Below are positions 16,402 to 26,578 of a stretch of DNA of 64,000 nt, in pieces. Origin of the DNA: Roseiarcus sp036513315 (lineage in GTDB: Bacteria > Pseudomonadota > Alphaproteobacteria > Rhizobiales > Beijerinckiaceae); assembly GCA_036513315.1 (NCBI GenBank), contig DATBZF010000127.1, forward strand, positions 79,642-143,641, given 5' to 3'. The translations under genes and the position numbers were made by a program. The notes below the pieces were generated by a model. That model was not told the origin of the DNA, did not search any database, and was given only the letters and a program-made list of their open reading frames with translations. Numbering within the stretch: position 1 is the stretch's first letter; the number at the start of each line of letters is the position of its first letter.

Positions 16402-18054
16402 ATGTACGCGAAGTTCCGGACTAAACTGCTTGCTTCGTTGGCGGTCGGCGCCTTCGTAGGAGTCGCTCTGGGATCGATGCCGGCGAGAGCCGACGACACT
16501 TCGGCGGAAATCGCCGTCTTGAAGGCTGAATTGCGGCGGCTCGAAGCCAAGGTCGACGCCCAGTCCAAGGCCAACGCCCAGACCAGGGCGCAATTGTCGT
16601 CCTACCCGGTTCCGACGCGGAAGGGCGAACCTGAGATTCTCGCCTGCCCGGTCGGCAAGTTCTGCTACAAGGGCCTGACGATCACGCCGGGCGGCTTCTT
16701 CGCCCTCGAAGGTCTGTATCGCGACCACAATCTGGAATCGGATATCGATACGCCCTTTAATTCCATTCCCTTCGCCAACAACAAGGTGGGCCATACGAAC
16801 GAAGCGCGCCTTTCCGAGCGCCAGAGCCGTCTGTCGCTGTTGGTCGAGGGCAAGGTCGATCCCGTCACTTCGCTCTCCGGTTACGGCGAGTTCGACTTCC
16901 TCGGCGCGGCGCAAACCGCCAATTCGAACGAATCCAATTCCTTCAACCCGCGCGTTCGCCACCTCTATGCGACGATCGACCGCTCCGATTGGGGCGTCCA
17001 CGTGCTGGCCGGCCAGACCTGGTCGCTGGCGACTTTGAGCAGCCAGGGCATGGTGCCCCGCAAGGAGCAAATTCCGCTGGTGATCGACGCGCAATACGTT
17101 CCCGGCTTCACCTGGACCCGCACTCCTGAAATTCGCGTCGTGAAGGATCTCGGGCCGGACTTCGCGGTCGGCGTGTCGGCCGAAAATTCGCAGACAACGT
17201 TTAGCGGAACGAACCCGGCGCCGGGTGCAGTCATCGCGCAATCCAACAACGGTTGCGGTTTCCCAGGCACCACCACGACACTCCCCACCTCAGGAGACAG
17301 TCTCCTGAATGCGTGCAACACCTATTCGACGAATCAGATCCCGGATTTTATCGGCAAGGTGACGTGGGACCCGACGATCGCCGACCACAAGCTGCATTTG
17401 GAAGCTTACGGCCTGTTGCGTGACTTCTATGACCGCACCGATCCGGTCCCTGGCGCGCCGTCGACGATCCTGTCGACCGGCAACCACGATGTCTACGGCG
17501 GCGGCTTTGGCGGCGGCATCATTGCCGAAGTGGTGCCGAAAATCCTCGACCTGCAATTCTCCGGCCTGACCGGCCAGGGCATTGGCCGATACGGCACAGC
17601 CGGACTGCCCGACGCGACCTTTAATTCCGTCACTGGCGCTGTCCAGCCAGTCTCCGAGACGCAATTGCTCGCCGGCGCCATCCTGCACGCCACGCCATGG
17701 CTCGATATCTACGGCTACGCCGGCGAAGAATTCCAAGGCGCGAAATTCAACGTCGGCTCCGCTTCCGGTTTCGGCATCGGCAATCCTGCGACTATCGCCG
17801 CCGGTTGCTTGAGCGAATTCTCGGCCGCCGCTTGCACCACGCAGACCAAGTCGATCGAGCAGGCTACGGTTGGCTTCTGGGATACCCTCTACAAAGGCGA
17901 CTTTGGCATGCTGAGGGGCGGTCTCCAATATTCCTATACCGAGCGTACCGGTTTCGCCGGCGCGGCGTCGGCCGCGCCCGCGACCTTCGGCACCATTACG
18001 CCGAAGGCCAGCGAACAGGTCTTCATGACCAGCCTTCGCTATTATCCGTTCTGA
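16402..18054 (+). CDS. Outer-membrane porin, DcaP-like
   Basis: 550 residues. Signal peptide MYAKFRTKLLASLAVGAFVG, cleaved after ARA near residue 31. Residues about 33-70 are a charged heptad-like coiled coil (IAVLKAELRRLEAKVDAQSK), as in trimeric DcaP-type porins. The rest alternates in beta-barrel fashion, ends in an aromatic Phe (LRYYPF) as outer-membrane proteins do, and includes many short GYGEFDF- and YATIDRSDWG-like strands seen in diffusion porins of Hyphomicrobiales. GAGGGGAA lies seven bases before the ATG. It probably forms a channel for small solutes; substrate unknown. Monocistronic, followed by a strong terminator. Confidence 0.85.
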   Translation: MYAKFRTKLLASLAVGAFVGVALGSMPARADDTSAEIAVLKAELRRLEAKVDAQSKANAQTRAQLSSYPVPTRKGEPEILACPVGKFCYKGLTITPGGFFALEGLYRDHNLESDIDTPFNSIPFANNKVGHTNEARLSERQSRLSLLVEGKVDPVTSLSGYGEFDFLGAAQTANSNESNSFNPRVRHLYATIDRSDWGVHVLAGQTWSLATLSSQGMVPRKEQIPLVIDAQYVPGFTWTRTPEIRVVKDLGPDFAVGVSAENSQTTFSGTNPAPGAVIAQSNNGCGFPGTTTTLPTSGDSLLNACNTYSTNQIPDFIGKVTWDPTIADHKLHLEAYGLLRDFYDRTDPVPGAPSTILSTGNHDVYGGGFGGGIIAEVVPKILDLQFSGLTGQGIGRYGTAGLPDATFNSVTGAVQPVSETQLLAGAILHATPWLDIYGYAGEEFQGAKFNVGSASGFGIGNPATIAAGCLSEFSAAACTTQTKSIEQATVGFWDTLYKGDFGMLRGGLQYSYTERTGFAGAASAAPATFGTITPKASEQVFMTSLRYYPF

Positions 18055-18072
18055 TCGCGATCCATCGATGCG

Positions 18073-18104
18073 GGGCGGCGACAGAAATGTCGCCGCCCTT
18101 TTTT
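18073..18104 (+). terminator. Rho-independent terminator after the porin
   Basis: Perfect 11-bp stem GGGCGGCGACA / TGTCGCCGCCC with a GAAA loop, followed by six T. It begins 18 bases after the porin stop codon. Confidence 0.92.
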
Positions 18105-18250
18105 ATTTCAGCCGGCAGAAATTGGAGTTTGCGCTGCGGTTCAGGCCTCGGCGCCCATCTTCGAATCGGACATTGCGTCCGCTGCCTTCCGCCGCGCGAG
18201 CGTTGGCGACGACCCGCACAATTCACACGAAGACCTTGCGGCCGCGTCTT

Positions 18251-19621
18251 TCACGGCGGCGCCTTTGCGGACGCGCCGCGCCCGGACATGATGAATAATG
18301 CGCCGGGACGATTGTCTTCGACCCGCAGCTCGAAATCGTGGAGCTTGGCGATCGCCGCCGCTATGCTCAGGCCGAGGCCGCTACCGGGAACGCGGTCGTT
18401 GCGGATCGTGCGATAGAAGCGCTCGAAAATCCTGTCGCGCTCGCCCGGCGCCACGCCCGATCCGCTGTCGCTGACCCGAACCACTGGCCGGCCAGCCTCG
18501 ATTGCCGCGGATAGGGTGACCGTGCCGCCCTCGGGCGTGAATTTGACCGCGTTGTCGATGAGATTCGCCAAGGCTTCACGCATGAGGTCGCCGTCGCCCA
18601 ATGTTGGAACCGGCGATCTCGCGTCGAGAACCATCGCGACCGACCTGGCTTTGCCAAGCGGCTCATAGAATTCGAACACATCGGCGCAGATCGCCGAAAG
18701 ATCGATCGACTTGAAACCGCTCGACCTCAATGCGCTCTCGACTTCCGATATGCGCAACAGAGCCGTAATCGTCATCATCGCCTTGTCGAGTTCGCTCAAA
18801 GCCTGGCGGGTGGCGACGCGCAATTCATGATCGTCACTGCCGGCAAGGCCCCGCTCCAGCTTCGCGCACATGACCGCCAGCGGCGTGCGCAGATCATGGG
18901 CGATATTGTCGCTGACGTTTTTGACCTGAAGCAGCAAGCGCACGATCTCGTCGAGCATGAGGTTCACATCGCGTGAAACCCTATCGATCTCGTCGGGCCT
19001 GCGGCGCACGGGCAGGCGCACCTGGAGATCGCCCCGCATGATTCTCGCGATCGTATCGTGGATATGGATCAGGCGCCGCGATTCGCGGCGCGCAAAAAAA
19101 GCGCCGATCGCCAGCGCCATCAGCAGCATCGGGCCAATGGCGCCCACCAGAGCCTGAAGCACGGTCCTGCGAAGCGTGAACACTTCATCGAGGTTTCGGC
19201 CGAGCATCAGAAGGCTGCCGTCGGGGCGCAGTCGCGCCACCAATATTGCCGGTTCGCTTTTTTGCCCAGGATCAGTTCGCGGCGCCTCTGAGACGAAATG
19301 CGACCTCCCATCGGCCGGTATCGTCACTTTGCCGACGTTGCCGATGAGCAACGTGCCGGATTCGCTGAAAAGCGCGACATAGTCGAGATGACGCAAATCA
19401 CGCGTGAGCCGCTGAGTGACCGCGTTTTTTATTTCCTCGTCCGAATAATTTGCCCCTTTCCAGGCCTCATCTTCCAGGATACTGCGGACTCTGGATTCGC
19501 TCACGGCGGTGATTCTGAGATAGACGAGTCCGAACACCAGCGACGAAGCAACCGTCATCGCAATCGCGAAAGCCAAGGCGAGCCGCAACGCTGACGACCT
19601 GAGGAATTCAGGCGCCCGCAT
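18251..19621 (-). CDS. Sensor histidine kinase of the RND operon
   Basis: 456 residues. Two membrane helices (about 12-32 and 158-178) enclose a periplasmic sensor segment; a HAMP linker follows, then the dimerisation/phosphoacceptor helix with His in VSDNIAHDLRTPLAVM, and an ATPase domain with N-box LANLIDNAVKF and G-boxes VSDSGSGVAPGERDRIFERF and GSGLGLSIAAAIA. It would sense an envelope signal and phosphorylate the response regulator whose gene it overlaps by 14 bases. Last gene of the efflux operon, pointing to self-regulation of the pump. The C-terminus faces the porin gene. Confidence 0.93.
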   Translation of the reverse strand: MRAPEFLRSSALRLALAFAIAMTVASSLVFGLVYLRITAVSESRVRSILEDEAWKGANYSDEEIKNAVTQRLTRDLRHLDYVALFSESGTLLIGNVGKVTIPADGRSHFVSEAPRTDPGQKSEPAILVARLRPDGSLLMLGRNLDEVFTLRRTVLQALVGAIGPMLLMALAIGAFFARRESRRLIHIHDTIARIMRGDLQVRLPVRRRPDEIDRVSRDVNLMLDEIVRLLLQVKNVSDNIAHDLRTPLAVMCAKLERGLAGSDDHELRVATRQALSELDKAMMTITALLRISEVESALRSSGFKSIDLSAICADVFEFYEPLGKARSVAMVLDARSPVPTLGDGDLMREALANLIDNAVKFTPEGGTVTLSAAIEAGRPVVRVSDSGSGVAPGERDRIFERFYRTIRNDRVPGSGLGLSIAAAIAKLHDFELRVEDNRPGALFIMSGRGASAKAPP

Positions 19622-20312
19622 GGAGCATGAATCCGGCGCCGCGAATGTTGATGATCAGCGGTGGCGCGCCCGCAATATCGATTTTGCGGCGCAAATTCCC
19701 GATATGCACATCGACGACATTGGTTTCCGGAATGAAGCGATAGTGCCAAACTCCTTCCAGCAGCATCGCCCGCGTGACGATCCGGCCAGGGCGGCGCAGG
19801 AAATATTCGAGGAGCTTGAACTCGCGCGGCAACAATTCGATGAGCGTCCCGTCGCGCATCACCGTCTGCTCGATCAGATCCATTTCGAGCCCGCCGGCCC
19901 GCAATTTGGTGGTGCGCACGTCGTCGAGACGGCGCAGCAGCGCCTCGACCCGCGCCGCGAGCTCCGCCATGGCGAACGGCTTGGTGAGATAGTCGTCGCC
20001 GCCGGCCTTCAGGCCTCGAATACGGTCATCGACCGAGGAAAGCGCAGAAATGAGGAGGACTGGCGTCTTGACGCCTTCCTCACGCAGCGCCTCCACCATC
20101 GACAATCCGTCGGAGCCGTGGAGCATGCGGTCGACAACCATGATCGCAGAACTTCCGGCGCGGGCGGCGCTGAAACCTTCGGCGACTGAATCGACATGTT
20201 GAACGCGATAGCCCAGGCTCTGAAGCTCAGCGCTGATTTCCTCGGCCAGTCCTTTCTCATCTTCGATCAGAAGCACGGACGGGCGCTTGAGGGGATCGCC
20301 GGTCATCGACAT
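19608..20312 (-). CDS. OmpR/PhoB-family response regulator of the RND operon
   Basis: About 234 residues from the ATG at 20312 (AAGGAG upstream); a TTG at 20333 and ATG at 20306 are alternatives. Receiver domain: acidic pair in VLLIEDEKGLAEE, phosphoacceptor Asp in IMVVDRMLHGSDG, Thr/Ser and Lys in LLISALSS and DYLTKPFAMAEL. C-terminal winged helix with LLPREFKLLEYFLRRPG and a final PLIINIRGAGFML. Predicted to control the efflux operon in which it is embedded. Confidence 0.94.
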   Translation of the reverse strand: MSMTGDPLKRPSVLLIEDEKGLAEEISAELQSLGYRVQHVDSVAEGFSAARAGSSAIMVVDRMLHGSDGLSMVEALREEGVKTPVLLISALSSVDDRIRGLKAGGDDYLTKPFAMAELAARVEALLRRLDDVRTTKLRAGGLEMDLIEQTVMRDGTLIELLPREFKLLEYFLRRPGRIVTRAMLLEGVWHYRFIPETNVVDVHIGNLRRKIDIAGAPPLIINIRGAGFMLHAGA

Positions 20313-20329
20313 TGCCGTCTTTGGCTCCT

Positions 20330-21862
20330 TCAAGGATTTTGCGGCGAGTCCAGCAAATGTTTCGCGGCGGCGATCAAAGCGGGTTGAAGAGGCCGGATCG
20401 GCGGAATGACTTCATTCGACGGCCAGCCGCCGCCAAGCGCTTTGTAAAGCATGACAAGATCATCGGCCTCCGCCTGGCGCGTGACGACGTGGCGCTCTTC
20501 GAGTTCATATTGCTCGCGTTCGGCGTCGAGGACATTGAGAAAGTCGCTCAGGCCGCGATCATATCGCTCGGTGGCGAGCTGCGTGGCCTGACGCGCCGCC
20601 TGCAGGGCGCGATCGAGGCTCGCAAGGCGTTGCTGTTGGGCCCTGTAGGAAGCTTCGGCGTCGTCGACCTGCCGCACCGCTGTCAATATCGCCTGTCTAT
20701 AGGACGCCAAAAATCCCCGCGTTTGCAAATCGGCGATTTCTATTTGGGCGTCGAGCGCGCCGAAATCGAGCAAAGGCATGGTGGCCGATGGGCCAAACGA
20801 CCCGATCCAAGTGAGGGGAACGAGGGACGATGGCGAACGTATGCCGCCCTGGGCGCCCGCCGCGCCGCTGAGGACCACAGTCGGATAGAGATCGGCGATC
20901 GCCGAGCCAATGTGGGCGTTCGCCGCCGCAAGGCGACGCTCCGCCTCGCGAATGTCCGGACGTCGCCGCAACAGATCGACCGGCAGACCGACCGGAACTC
21001 TCCCCGGCAGCGCCGGGATCGGACCCGGCTTGGCGAGTTCCTTGGCCATTTCCTCAGGAAAATGACCAAGGAGCACGGCGATCGCATGTCGGCTGACGTC
21101 AATTTGCGCAGCGAGGGGCGCCACATCGGCTTGCAAGGTCGCCAATTGCCGCTGCGCGAGACTCACGTCCATTTCATTGGTGAGCCCGCGGTCAAAGCGC
21201 GACTGCGCGAGATCCAGGTTGCCGCGCGCCGCGGCGATATTTTCACCGAGAACGACGAGTTGGCGTTGCCGCGCCCGCATGTCGAGATAAGCGCCCGCGA
21301 CATCGGCAGCGACCGTAACGAACACCCAGTCGCGCGCATCCTTGAGCGCTTCGGCGTCAGCGGTCTGTGCCTCGACCTCACGCTTGATCTTGCCGAAAAG
21401 ATCGAGTTCCCAGGCCGCCGCAGCGCCGCCCGCGTCGTTGATGCTCCTGAGGCCCGACGCGGTTTCCGCCGACCGCAGGGCCTGCGCGACGCGGCCCTTT
21501 GTCTCGTCCGACCCCGAGCCAACGCCGCCGCCGGCAGTCGCCCCGGCGACAGGAAGCGCCTGATCGCCTATAACTGTCACCAATGTTCGCGCCGCCTGAA
21601 GGCGTTCCAGAGCAATTTCGAGATCGAGATTGGCTTCCAGAGCGCGAGCGATCAGCGAATCGAGCTCTGTGTCATGCAGCGCTCGCCACCATTGCGTGAG
21701 ATCGGCGCTCACCGATGGAGTTGATTGGAGGATTTTTTCACCAGATTGAGCAAGAAACATGCTCGGCATGGAAATCGTCGGCAAATGATAGTCGGGACCG
21801 ACAGCGCAACCAGCTAAGGCGCCGGACATCCCAAGCGCGCTCAATCGAATCCATTTTTTCAC
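20330..21862 (-). CDS. RND efflux outer-membrane lipoprotein (NodT/OprM family)
   Basis: 510 residues. Lipoprotein signal MKKWIRLSALGMSGALAGC with lipobox LAGC, then VGPDYHLPT, the hallmark start of NodT-type factors. Two outer-membrane-efflux-protein repeats follow with long alpha-helical stretches (for example AIVAARGNLDLAQSRFD-like and AEREQYELEERHVV), which build the trimeric tunnel from the periplasm through the outer membrane. Third gene of the pump operon, 70 bases after the adaptor gene and ending three bases before an alternative TTG start of the regulator. Confidence 0.93.
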   Translation of the reverse strand: MKKWIRLSALGMSGALAGCAVGPDYHLPTISMPSMFLAQSGEKILQSTPSVSADLTQWWRALHDTELDSLIARALEANLDLEIALERLQAARTLVTVIGDQALPVAGATAGGGVGSGSDETKGRVAQALRSAETASGLRSINDAGGAAAAWELDLFGKIKREVEAQTADAEALKDARDWVFVTVAADVAGAYLDMRARQRQLVVLGENIAAARGNLDLAQSRFDRGLTNEMDVSLAQRQLATLQADVAPLAAQIDVSRHAIAVLLGHFPEEMAKELAKPGPIPALPGRVPVGLPVDLLRRRPDIREAERRLAAANAHIGSAIADLYPTVVLSGAAGAQGGIRSPSSLVPLTWIGSFGPSATMPLLDFGALDAQIEIADLQTRGFLASYRQAILTAVRQVDDAEASYRAQQQRLASLDRALQAARQATQLATERYDRGLSDFLNVLDAEREQYELEERHVVTRQAEADDLVMLYKALGGGWPSNEVIPPIRPLQPALIAAAKHLLDSPQNP

Positions 21863-21932
21863 GCCAATACTTCCAACTCAACGAGAGCGCTTGAAATAAG
21901 CTTGCGCGAACGGGCGCGCATGTTCCGCGCCC

Positions 21933-23216
21933 TTATCGGGCTGACGCGCTTTTTGTATCTCCCTCTTTGGCATCATTCAACTTGACTTTTTCACCCGCCG
22001 CGATCTGGCTGCTGAGATTGAGGACGGCCTTGTCGCCGATCGCGAGACCGGAGCCGATCGCGACGAAATTGCCGTTATCCCTGGCGATTTTCACATCCTT
22101 GAAAGCGACGGCGCCGTCTTTGTCGATGACCGCGACTTGCGGTCCGCCGGATCGAAACAACACCGCGGCGGCCGGCACCAGCATCTCGGAACCGCCCCTG
22201 AGGCTGAAAGCGACCTGCACATACATTCCGGGGACCAGCGCATGGTTGACGTTCGGGATGTCGATCTCGACACGCAGCGTACGAGACGCCGGATCGATCG
22301 CTTTCGCGGTTCTCGCGATCTTGCCCTCAAGGCGCAAATCGGCCTGATCGCTGCTTGTGATCACGGCCGTCACGTCCGGCGCCATGAGTTGCGTCGCGAC
22401 GCTCTGCGGCGCGTGGACGAAAATGCGTATCGGGTCGTCCTTTGAGAGCTGGTAAAGCGAGGACGTATTGGCCGTGCTTCCCGCAGTCACGAGATTGCCC
22501 GTGTCGATGTGACGTTGGATGATCGTGCCGTCGAAAGGCGCTGTGACTTCCTTGAACCGGGTGAGCGCGGACAAACGATCGACGTCAGCCTGTTCGAGCA
22601 TGACCTGTGCGCGGGCTGCATTGAGCTCGGCGATCGCCGCGGCGCTACCCGCTTTCTTGGATTCGCGTTCCTGATCGGACACGACGCCTTTGGGAGATTC
22701 TCGCCAGCGATCGTCCGTCGTCTTGGCGAAATCAGCTTGGGCCTGTTTGACCGCGACCTGGGCGATGCTGGCGTTCAGCTTCGCCTTCGCGGCCAGAAGC
22801 TCGGCGTCGAGTTCAGGCGTATCGATCGTCGCGAGCGTCTGCCCTGTCGTCACATGATCGCCAATATCGACAAACCATTTGGCGACATATCCGTTCACGC
22901 GGGCGTAAATGGTGGTCTCGTCCCACGCGGCCGTCTCGCCCGGAAGCGCAAGGGCTTGAGTTGGAGGAGAAGGACTTACCGTAGCGACATCGACGCGCGG
23001 CTTCTCCGCCACGTCATGGTCCGTCGCATCGGCCAATCGCGCTTCCGCTTCTGTTCTCTGGCGATGAACAAAGAAAAACCCAAGGCCCAGCCCCAACGCG
23101 ATCACGACGGCGACGCGTAGCATCCTGCTTCCCGTTCCGCGCGAAAAGCGAGTCGCGACGGCCGCGTCGTCCGGATTTGGAAACTTCGGGTCGAGGTCTT
23201 CAGACAAAGGCGTCAT
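21933..23216 (-). CDS. RND efflux periplasmic adaptor (membrane fusion protein)
   Basis: 427 residues from the ATG at 23216. The open frame continues upstream over the pump gene but as an Arg-rich antisense-like extension. One N-terminal membrane anchor (MLRVAVVIALGLGLGFFFV) near residues 32-52, a first lipoyl half with ARVNGYVAKWFVDIGDHVTT, a coiled-coil hairpin (AELNAARAQVMLEQADVDRL), second lipoyl half VTAPFDGTIIQRHIDTGNLV and C-terminal beta-barrel. Links the inner-membrane pump to the outer-membrane channel. Confidence 0.93.
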   Translation of the reverse strand: MTPLSEDLDPKFPNPDDAAVATRFSRGTGSRMLRVAVVIALGLGLGFFFVHRQRTEAEARLADATDHDVAEKPRVDVATVSPSPPTQALALPGETAAWDETTIYARVNGYVAKWFVDIGDHVTTGQTLATIDTPELDAELLAAKAKLNASIAQVAVKQAQADFAKTTDDRWRESPKGVVSDQERESKKAGSAAAIAELNAARAQVMLEQADVDRLSALTRFKEVTAPFDGTIIQRHIDTGNLVTAGSTANTSSLYQLSKDDPIRIFVHAPQSVATQLMAPDVTAVITSSDQADLRLEGKIARTAKAIDPASRTLRVEIDIPNVNHALVPGMYVQVAFSLRGGSEMLVPAAAVLFRSGGPQVAVIDKDGAVAFKDVKIARDNGNFVAIGSGLAIGDKAVLNLSSQIAAGEKVKLNDAKEGDTKSASAR

Positions 23217-23241
23217 GGGGAGTCCCAGTTGCGAAATTGCG

Positions 23242-26200
23242 TCATCCCGGCGAAACGGCCGCCCCGTCGGCGGCGGGGTAGCGGAACGTCGACAGAGCGT
23301 TCGGCCGCAGAAGTCGGTAAACCACTGGAACGAAAACCATAGTCGCCGCCGTAGCGAACAGGAGGCCGCCAATGACCGCGCGCGCCAAAGGCGCGTTCTG
23401 CTCACCGCCCTCGCCCACGCCTAATGCCATTGGGATCATGCCGAGGATCATCGCTCCCGCAGTCATCATCACTGGCCTGAGACGCGTATAACCCGCGACG
23501 ATCGCGGCGGTTGTCTTCTCGTCACCGGCCTCCATCCGCTGATTGGCGAAAGTCACGACAAGAATGCTGTTGGCCGCGGTCAAGCCAATACACATGAGCG
23601 AACCCATCAAAGCGGGCACGCTCAAGTGGGTTTGCGTGAGAAACAGCATCCACATGACGCCGCTCAACGTGAAGGGGACGGCGGCCAGGACGATCAGCGG
23701 ATCGACCCAGCTTTGGAAATTGATGACGAGAATGAGATAGACGAGCACCACGGCGAGGGCCATGCCGGAAAACAGGCCATCATAGCTCTCACGCATGGTT
23801 TCGACTTGTCCGCTAAGGGTCACTGTCATTGGCGATGCGGCGTTGGATCGATCTGAGGCCAGCACTTTGTCGATCTCGTCCGCCGCCGAAGCAAGGTCGC
23901 GGCCCTGAACGTCGGCATTGACGTCGAAGACCGGCCGGATGTTGAGCTGCGATGTCACCAGGGGAGACGTAGCGCGCCCGAACCTCGCGATATTCATCAG
24001 CATCTGGCCCTTGTCAGCGCCACCGGCTGACATAATGGGCAAGGTCCATAGATCCGCCGCCGAAGTCACCCGGTATGTCGGCATTTGGGCGATCAATCGA
24101 TAGCTTGAGCCGGTTGCCGGATTGACCCAAAAGTTCGGCGCCGCCTGAGTGCTCGAATTTGTCGTCACAAGCACGTTATTGGCGACCGCCGCTTGATCCA
24201 CCCCGGCCTGCCCGGCAAGCGTCCGATCGACGTTGATCGTTAGAGCCGGCGCATCAGGAACCTGAAATACATGAGAATCGACGATTCCAGGAACGCCCTT
24301 GATGTCTCGCGCAATCTTTGACGCGAGAGCGAACGCCGCCGCGCTGTCGGGACCGGATATGCGAATATCGATCGGCGCCGGCTGGCCAAAGTTCAAGACC
24401 TGGTCGACGATGTCGGCGGGCTGGAAAAAGAATTGTAGCTGAGGGAACCGCTTTGGCAGCTCGCTCCGCAGATCCGCGATGTGAGCGGCGGTGGGCGTAT
24501 GCTTCTTCTTAAGGGAGACAAGAACCTCGCCGTCCATGGGCCCGACCGTGGCCGAATCGCTGAGCGCGATGTTGATGCCGCTATAAGGCAAGCCGATGTT
24601 GTCGAGAATGACGTCGATCTGGTCTTCTCCAACGATCTGCCGGATCGTATGTTCGACTTGGGCGAAATAGCGTTGCGTATCCTCGAGCCTCGTGGCGGGC
24701 GGCGCCCGGACATGCAGACGCATCTGGCCGGCGTCTACTTGCGGGAAGAAGTCTTGACCAAGCTGTGGGAAAAGCAACAGCGAACATGCCATCAACACGA
24801 TGAAGAGCACGCTCACGACCCCGGCGCGCGCGACACAAAAAGCGACGCTATTGCGATAGCCCTCGCGCAACCGATTGAAGCCAGCTTCGAAACCGTGGTG
24901 GATCGCGCCAAAAACATTGAACCCGGACCGCGCCGTTGCGGCGCGCGGGGTATGCTTGGTATGACCCTCAAGCGAAGAGCGCATGAGGTAGGCGAATAGA
25001 ACCGGCACCAAGGTAAAGGAAAGCGCCAAGCTAGCGATGAGCGAGATGCAGACGGACAGCGACAACGGCGAGAACAAGTATTTGGCCGTCCCCTGAAGCA
25101 AGAACACCGGCACGAAGACGATGCAGATGCATAAGGTCGAGAGCGCAGTCGGGACTGCGACCTCTCGACAGCCGGAGATGATCGCCTGCGTCAGCGCGTC
25201 GCCCTCTTTGACGTGGCGCTCGATATTCTCGATGACGACCGTGCTATTGTCCACGAGAACGCCGACAGCCAGGGCAAATCCTCCGAGCGTCATCGTATTC
25301 AAGGTCTGACCGCCGACATACATCACGAGAACGGCGGTGATGATCGCGAGGGGAATCGTCGCCAGTATGATCAACGTCAAACGCCAATTGCCCAGAAAAA
25401 GCAGGATCATCAACGCCGTCAGGCCCGCGGCCATCGAACCGCCCATCACGACGCTGTTGAGTGCGGCGCGAACGAAGATAGATTGATCAAAAATCGGCTT
25501 GATGGCCACATCCGCGGGCAGTAGTTTGCGAATGTCGGTCAGTGCTTCGCGGACGCCGTCGATCACCGCAAGCGTCGAAACGCCGCCCGTCTTGCGCACA
25601 CTCACCAGCGCTCCCGGCCGTCCGTCCACCGCAACGGAATTGCTTTGCACCTGATGGCCGTCATGAACGTGGGCGACATCTCCGATAAATACAGTGCGGC
25701 CGTTGATCTCCTTTATCGGATATTGGTTGATGGCCGTGATGAGATCGGGGCTGTTGTTCATCAGCAGCGAATAGTCCTTTTCGCCAATCTTCACGTCGCC
25801 GGAAGGCAGTACAACATTTTGTTTCTGGAGCGCATCACTCACATCCGTCGGCGTCAGTCCACGCGCCTGCAAAGCCTGTGGATCGAGGTCCACCATCATG
25901 ACGCGCGGCATGCCCCCGTAGGGGTACGGAACCGAAGCGCCGCGCACGACCGCAAGATCTGGACGGATGATGTTCTGACCAAAGTCATTGAGCTTGGTGT
26001 CCGATTGCGTCGGGCTCGACAGGCTCAGTTGGATGATCGGCACGTCGGTTGCGCCGTAACGCAGAACCAGGGGCGGCGTGATATTGCGCGGCATGGATTT
26101 GAGAATGACAAGGGCGCTGCTCGATAACTGCGAAATTGCGCGGGTCACGTCAGCGCCCTGATGGAGATACACTTTCAGAACTCCGACGCCGTTGTAAGCG

Positions 26201-26451
26201 GTCGCTTCGAGTCGGGATATATCGTCTACAAGGGAGGCCAGCTGACGTTCGTGCAGCGTCAGAATGCGGTTCTGCATGTCCTGCGGGCTCATCCCGCTGT
26301 AGGTCCAAACGACGCTGACCACGGGAATGTCGATTTCGGGGAAAATATCGATCGGCATGCGCAGCGCCGCGCCGATTCCCAGGATGCAGATCAGGACCAG
26401 CGAGGCGACGATCGTATACGGACGCTTGAGCGCAAAAGCGGCTAAATCCAT
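23242..26451 (-). CDS. RND multidrug-type efflux pump, inner-membrane transporter
   Basis: 1069 residues from the ATG at 26451 (a TTG 12 bases upstream is the alternative). Opens MDLAAFALKRPYTIVASLVL; 12 membrane helices in the 1+5, 1+5 arrangement with two large periplasmic loops. The segment corresponding to helix 4 reads AVGVLVDNSTVVIENIERH; AcrB has two Asp here (407/408), and this protein has Asp-Asn. The helix 10 segment reads IGLTAANSILVVTFANQ, where AcrB has Lys940. Thus the proton-relay residues differ from AcrB but match a sub-branch of the HAE family, where ANS is common. First gene of the pump operon. Substrate unknown. Confidence 0.93.
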   Translation of the reverse strand: MDLAAFALKRPYTIVASLVLICILGIGAALRMPIDIFPEIDIPVVSVVWTYSGMSPQDMQNRILTLHERQLASLVDDISRLEATAYNGVGVLKVYLHQGADVTRAISQLSSSALVILKSMPRNITPPLVLRYGATDVPIIQLSLSSPTQSDTKLNDFGQNIIRPDLAVVRGASVPYPYGGMPRVMMVDLDPQALQARGLTPTDVSDALQKQNVVLPSGDVKIGEKDYSLLMNNSPDLITAINQYPIKEINGRTVFIGDVAHVHDGHQVQSNSVAVDGRPGALVSVRKTGGVSTLAVIDGVREALTDIRKLLPADVAIKPIFDQSIFVRAALNSVVMGGSMAAGLTALMILLFLGNWRLTLIILATIPLAIITAVLVMYVGGQTLNTMTLGGFALAVGVLVDNSTVVIENIERHVKEGDALTQAIISGCREVAVPTALSTLCICIVFVPVFLLQGTAKYLFSPLSLSVCISLIASLALSFTLVPVLFAYLMRSSLEGHTKHTPRAATARSGFNVFGAIHHGFEAGFNRLREGYRNSVAFCVARAGVVSVLFIVLMACSLLLFPQLGQDFFPQVDAGQMRLHVRAPPATRLEDTQRYFAQVEHTIRQIVGEDQIDVILDNIGLPYSGINIALSDSATVGPMDGEVLVSLKKKHTPTAAHIADLRSELPKRFPQLQFFFQPADIVDQVLNFGQPAPIDIRISGPDSAAAFALASKIARDIKGVPGIVDSHVFQVPDAPALTINVDRTLAGQAGVDQAAVANNVLVTTNSSTQAAPNFWVNPATGSSYRLIAQMPTYRVTSAADLWTLPIMSAGGADKGQMLMNIARFGRATSPLVTSQLNIRPVFDVNADVQGRDLASAADEIDKVLASDRSNAASPMTVTLSGQVETMRESYDGLFSGMALAVVLVYLILVINFQSWVDPLIVLAAVPFTLSGVMWMLFLTQTHLSVPALMGSLMCIGLTAANSILVVTFANQRMEAGDEKTTAAIVAGYTRLRPVMMTAGAMILGMIPMALGVGEGGEQNAPLARAVIGGLLFATAATMVFVPVVYRLLRPNALSTFRYPAADGAAVSPG

Positions 26452-26578
26452 CGGCGACCCCAACCCTTACCGGCCACGCATCGCGCTTGCGGGCGCGCGA
26501 ACCCGCAACCATCGAATTGTCTTGATCGAACGCCCATGGCGCTGACGAAGGTCGGGAGACAGGCCGCCTGACATGCGA

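Noticed and set aside
20312..21724. 470-codon plus-strand frame
   Set aside because: Antisense of the outer-membrane efflux lipoprotein gene, which has clear family motifs.
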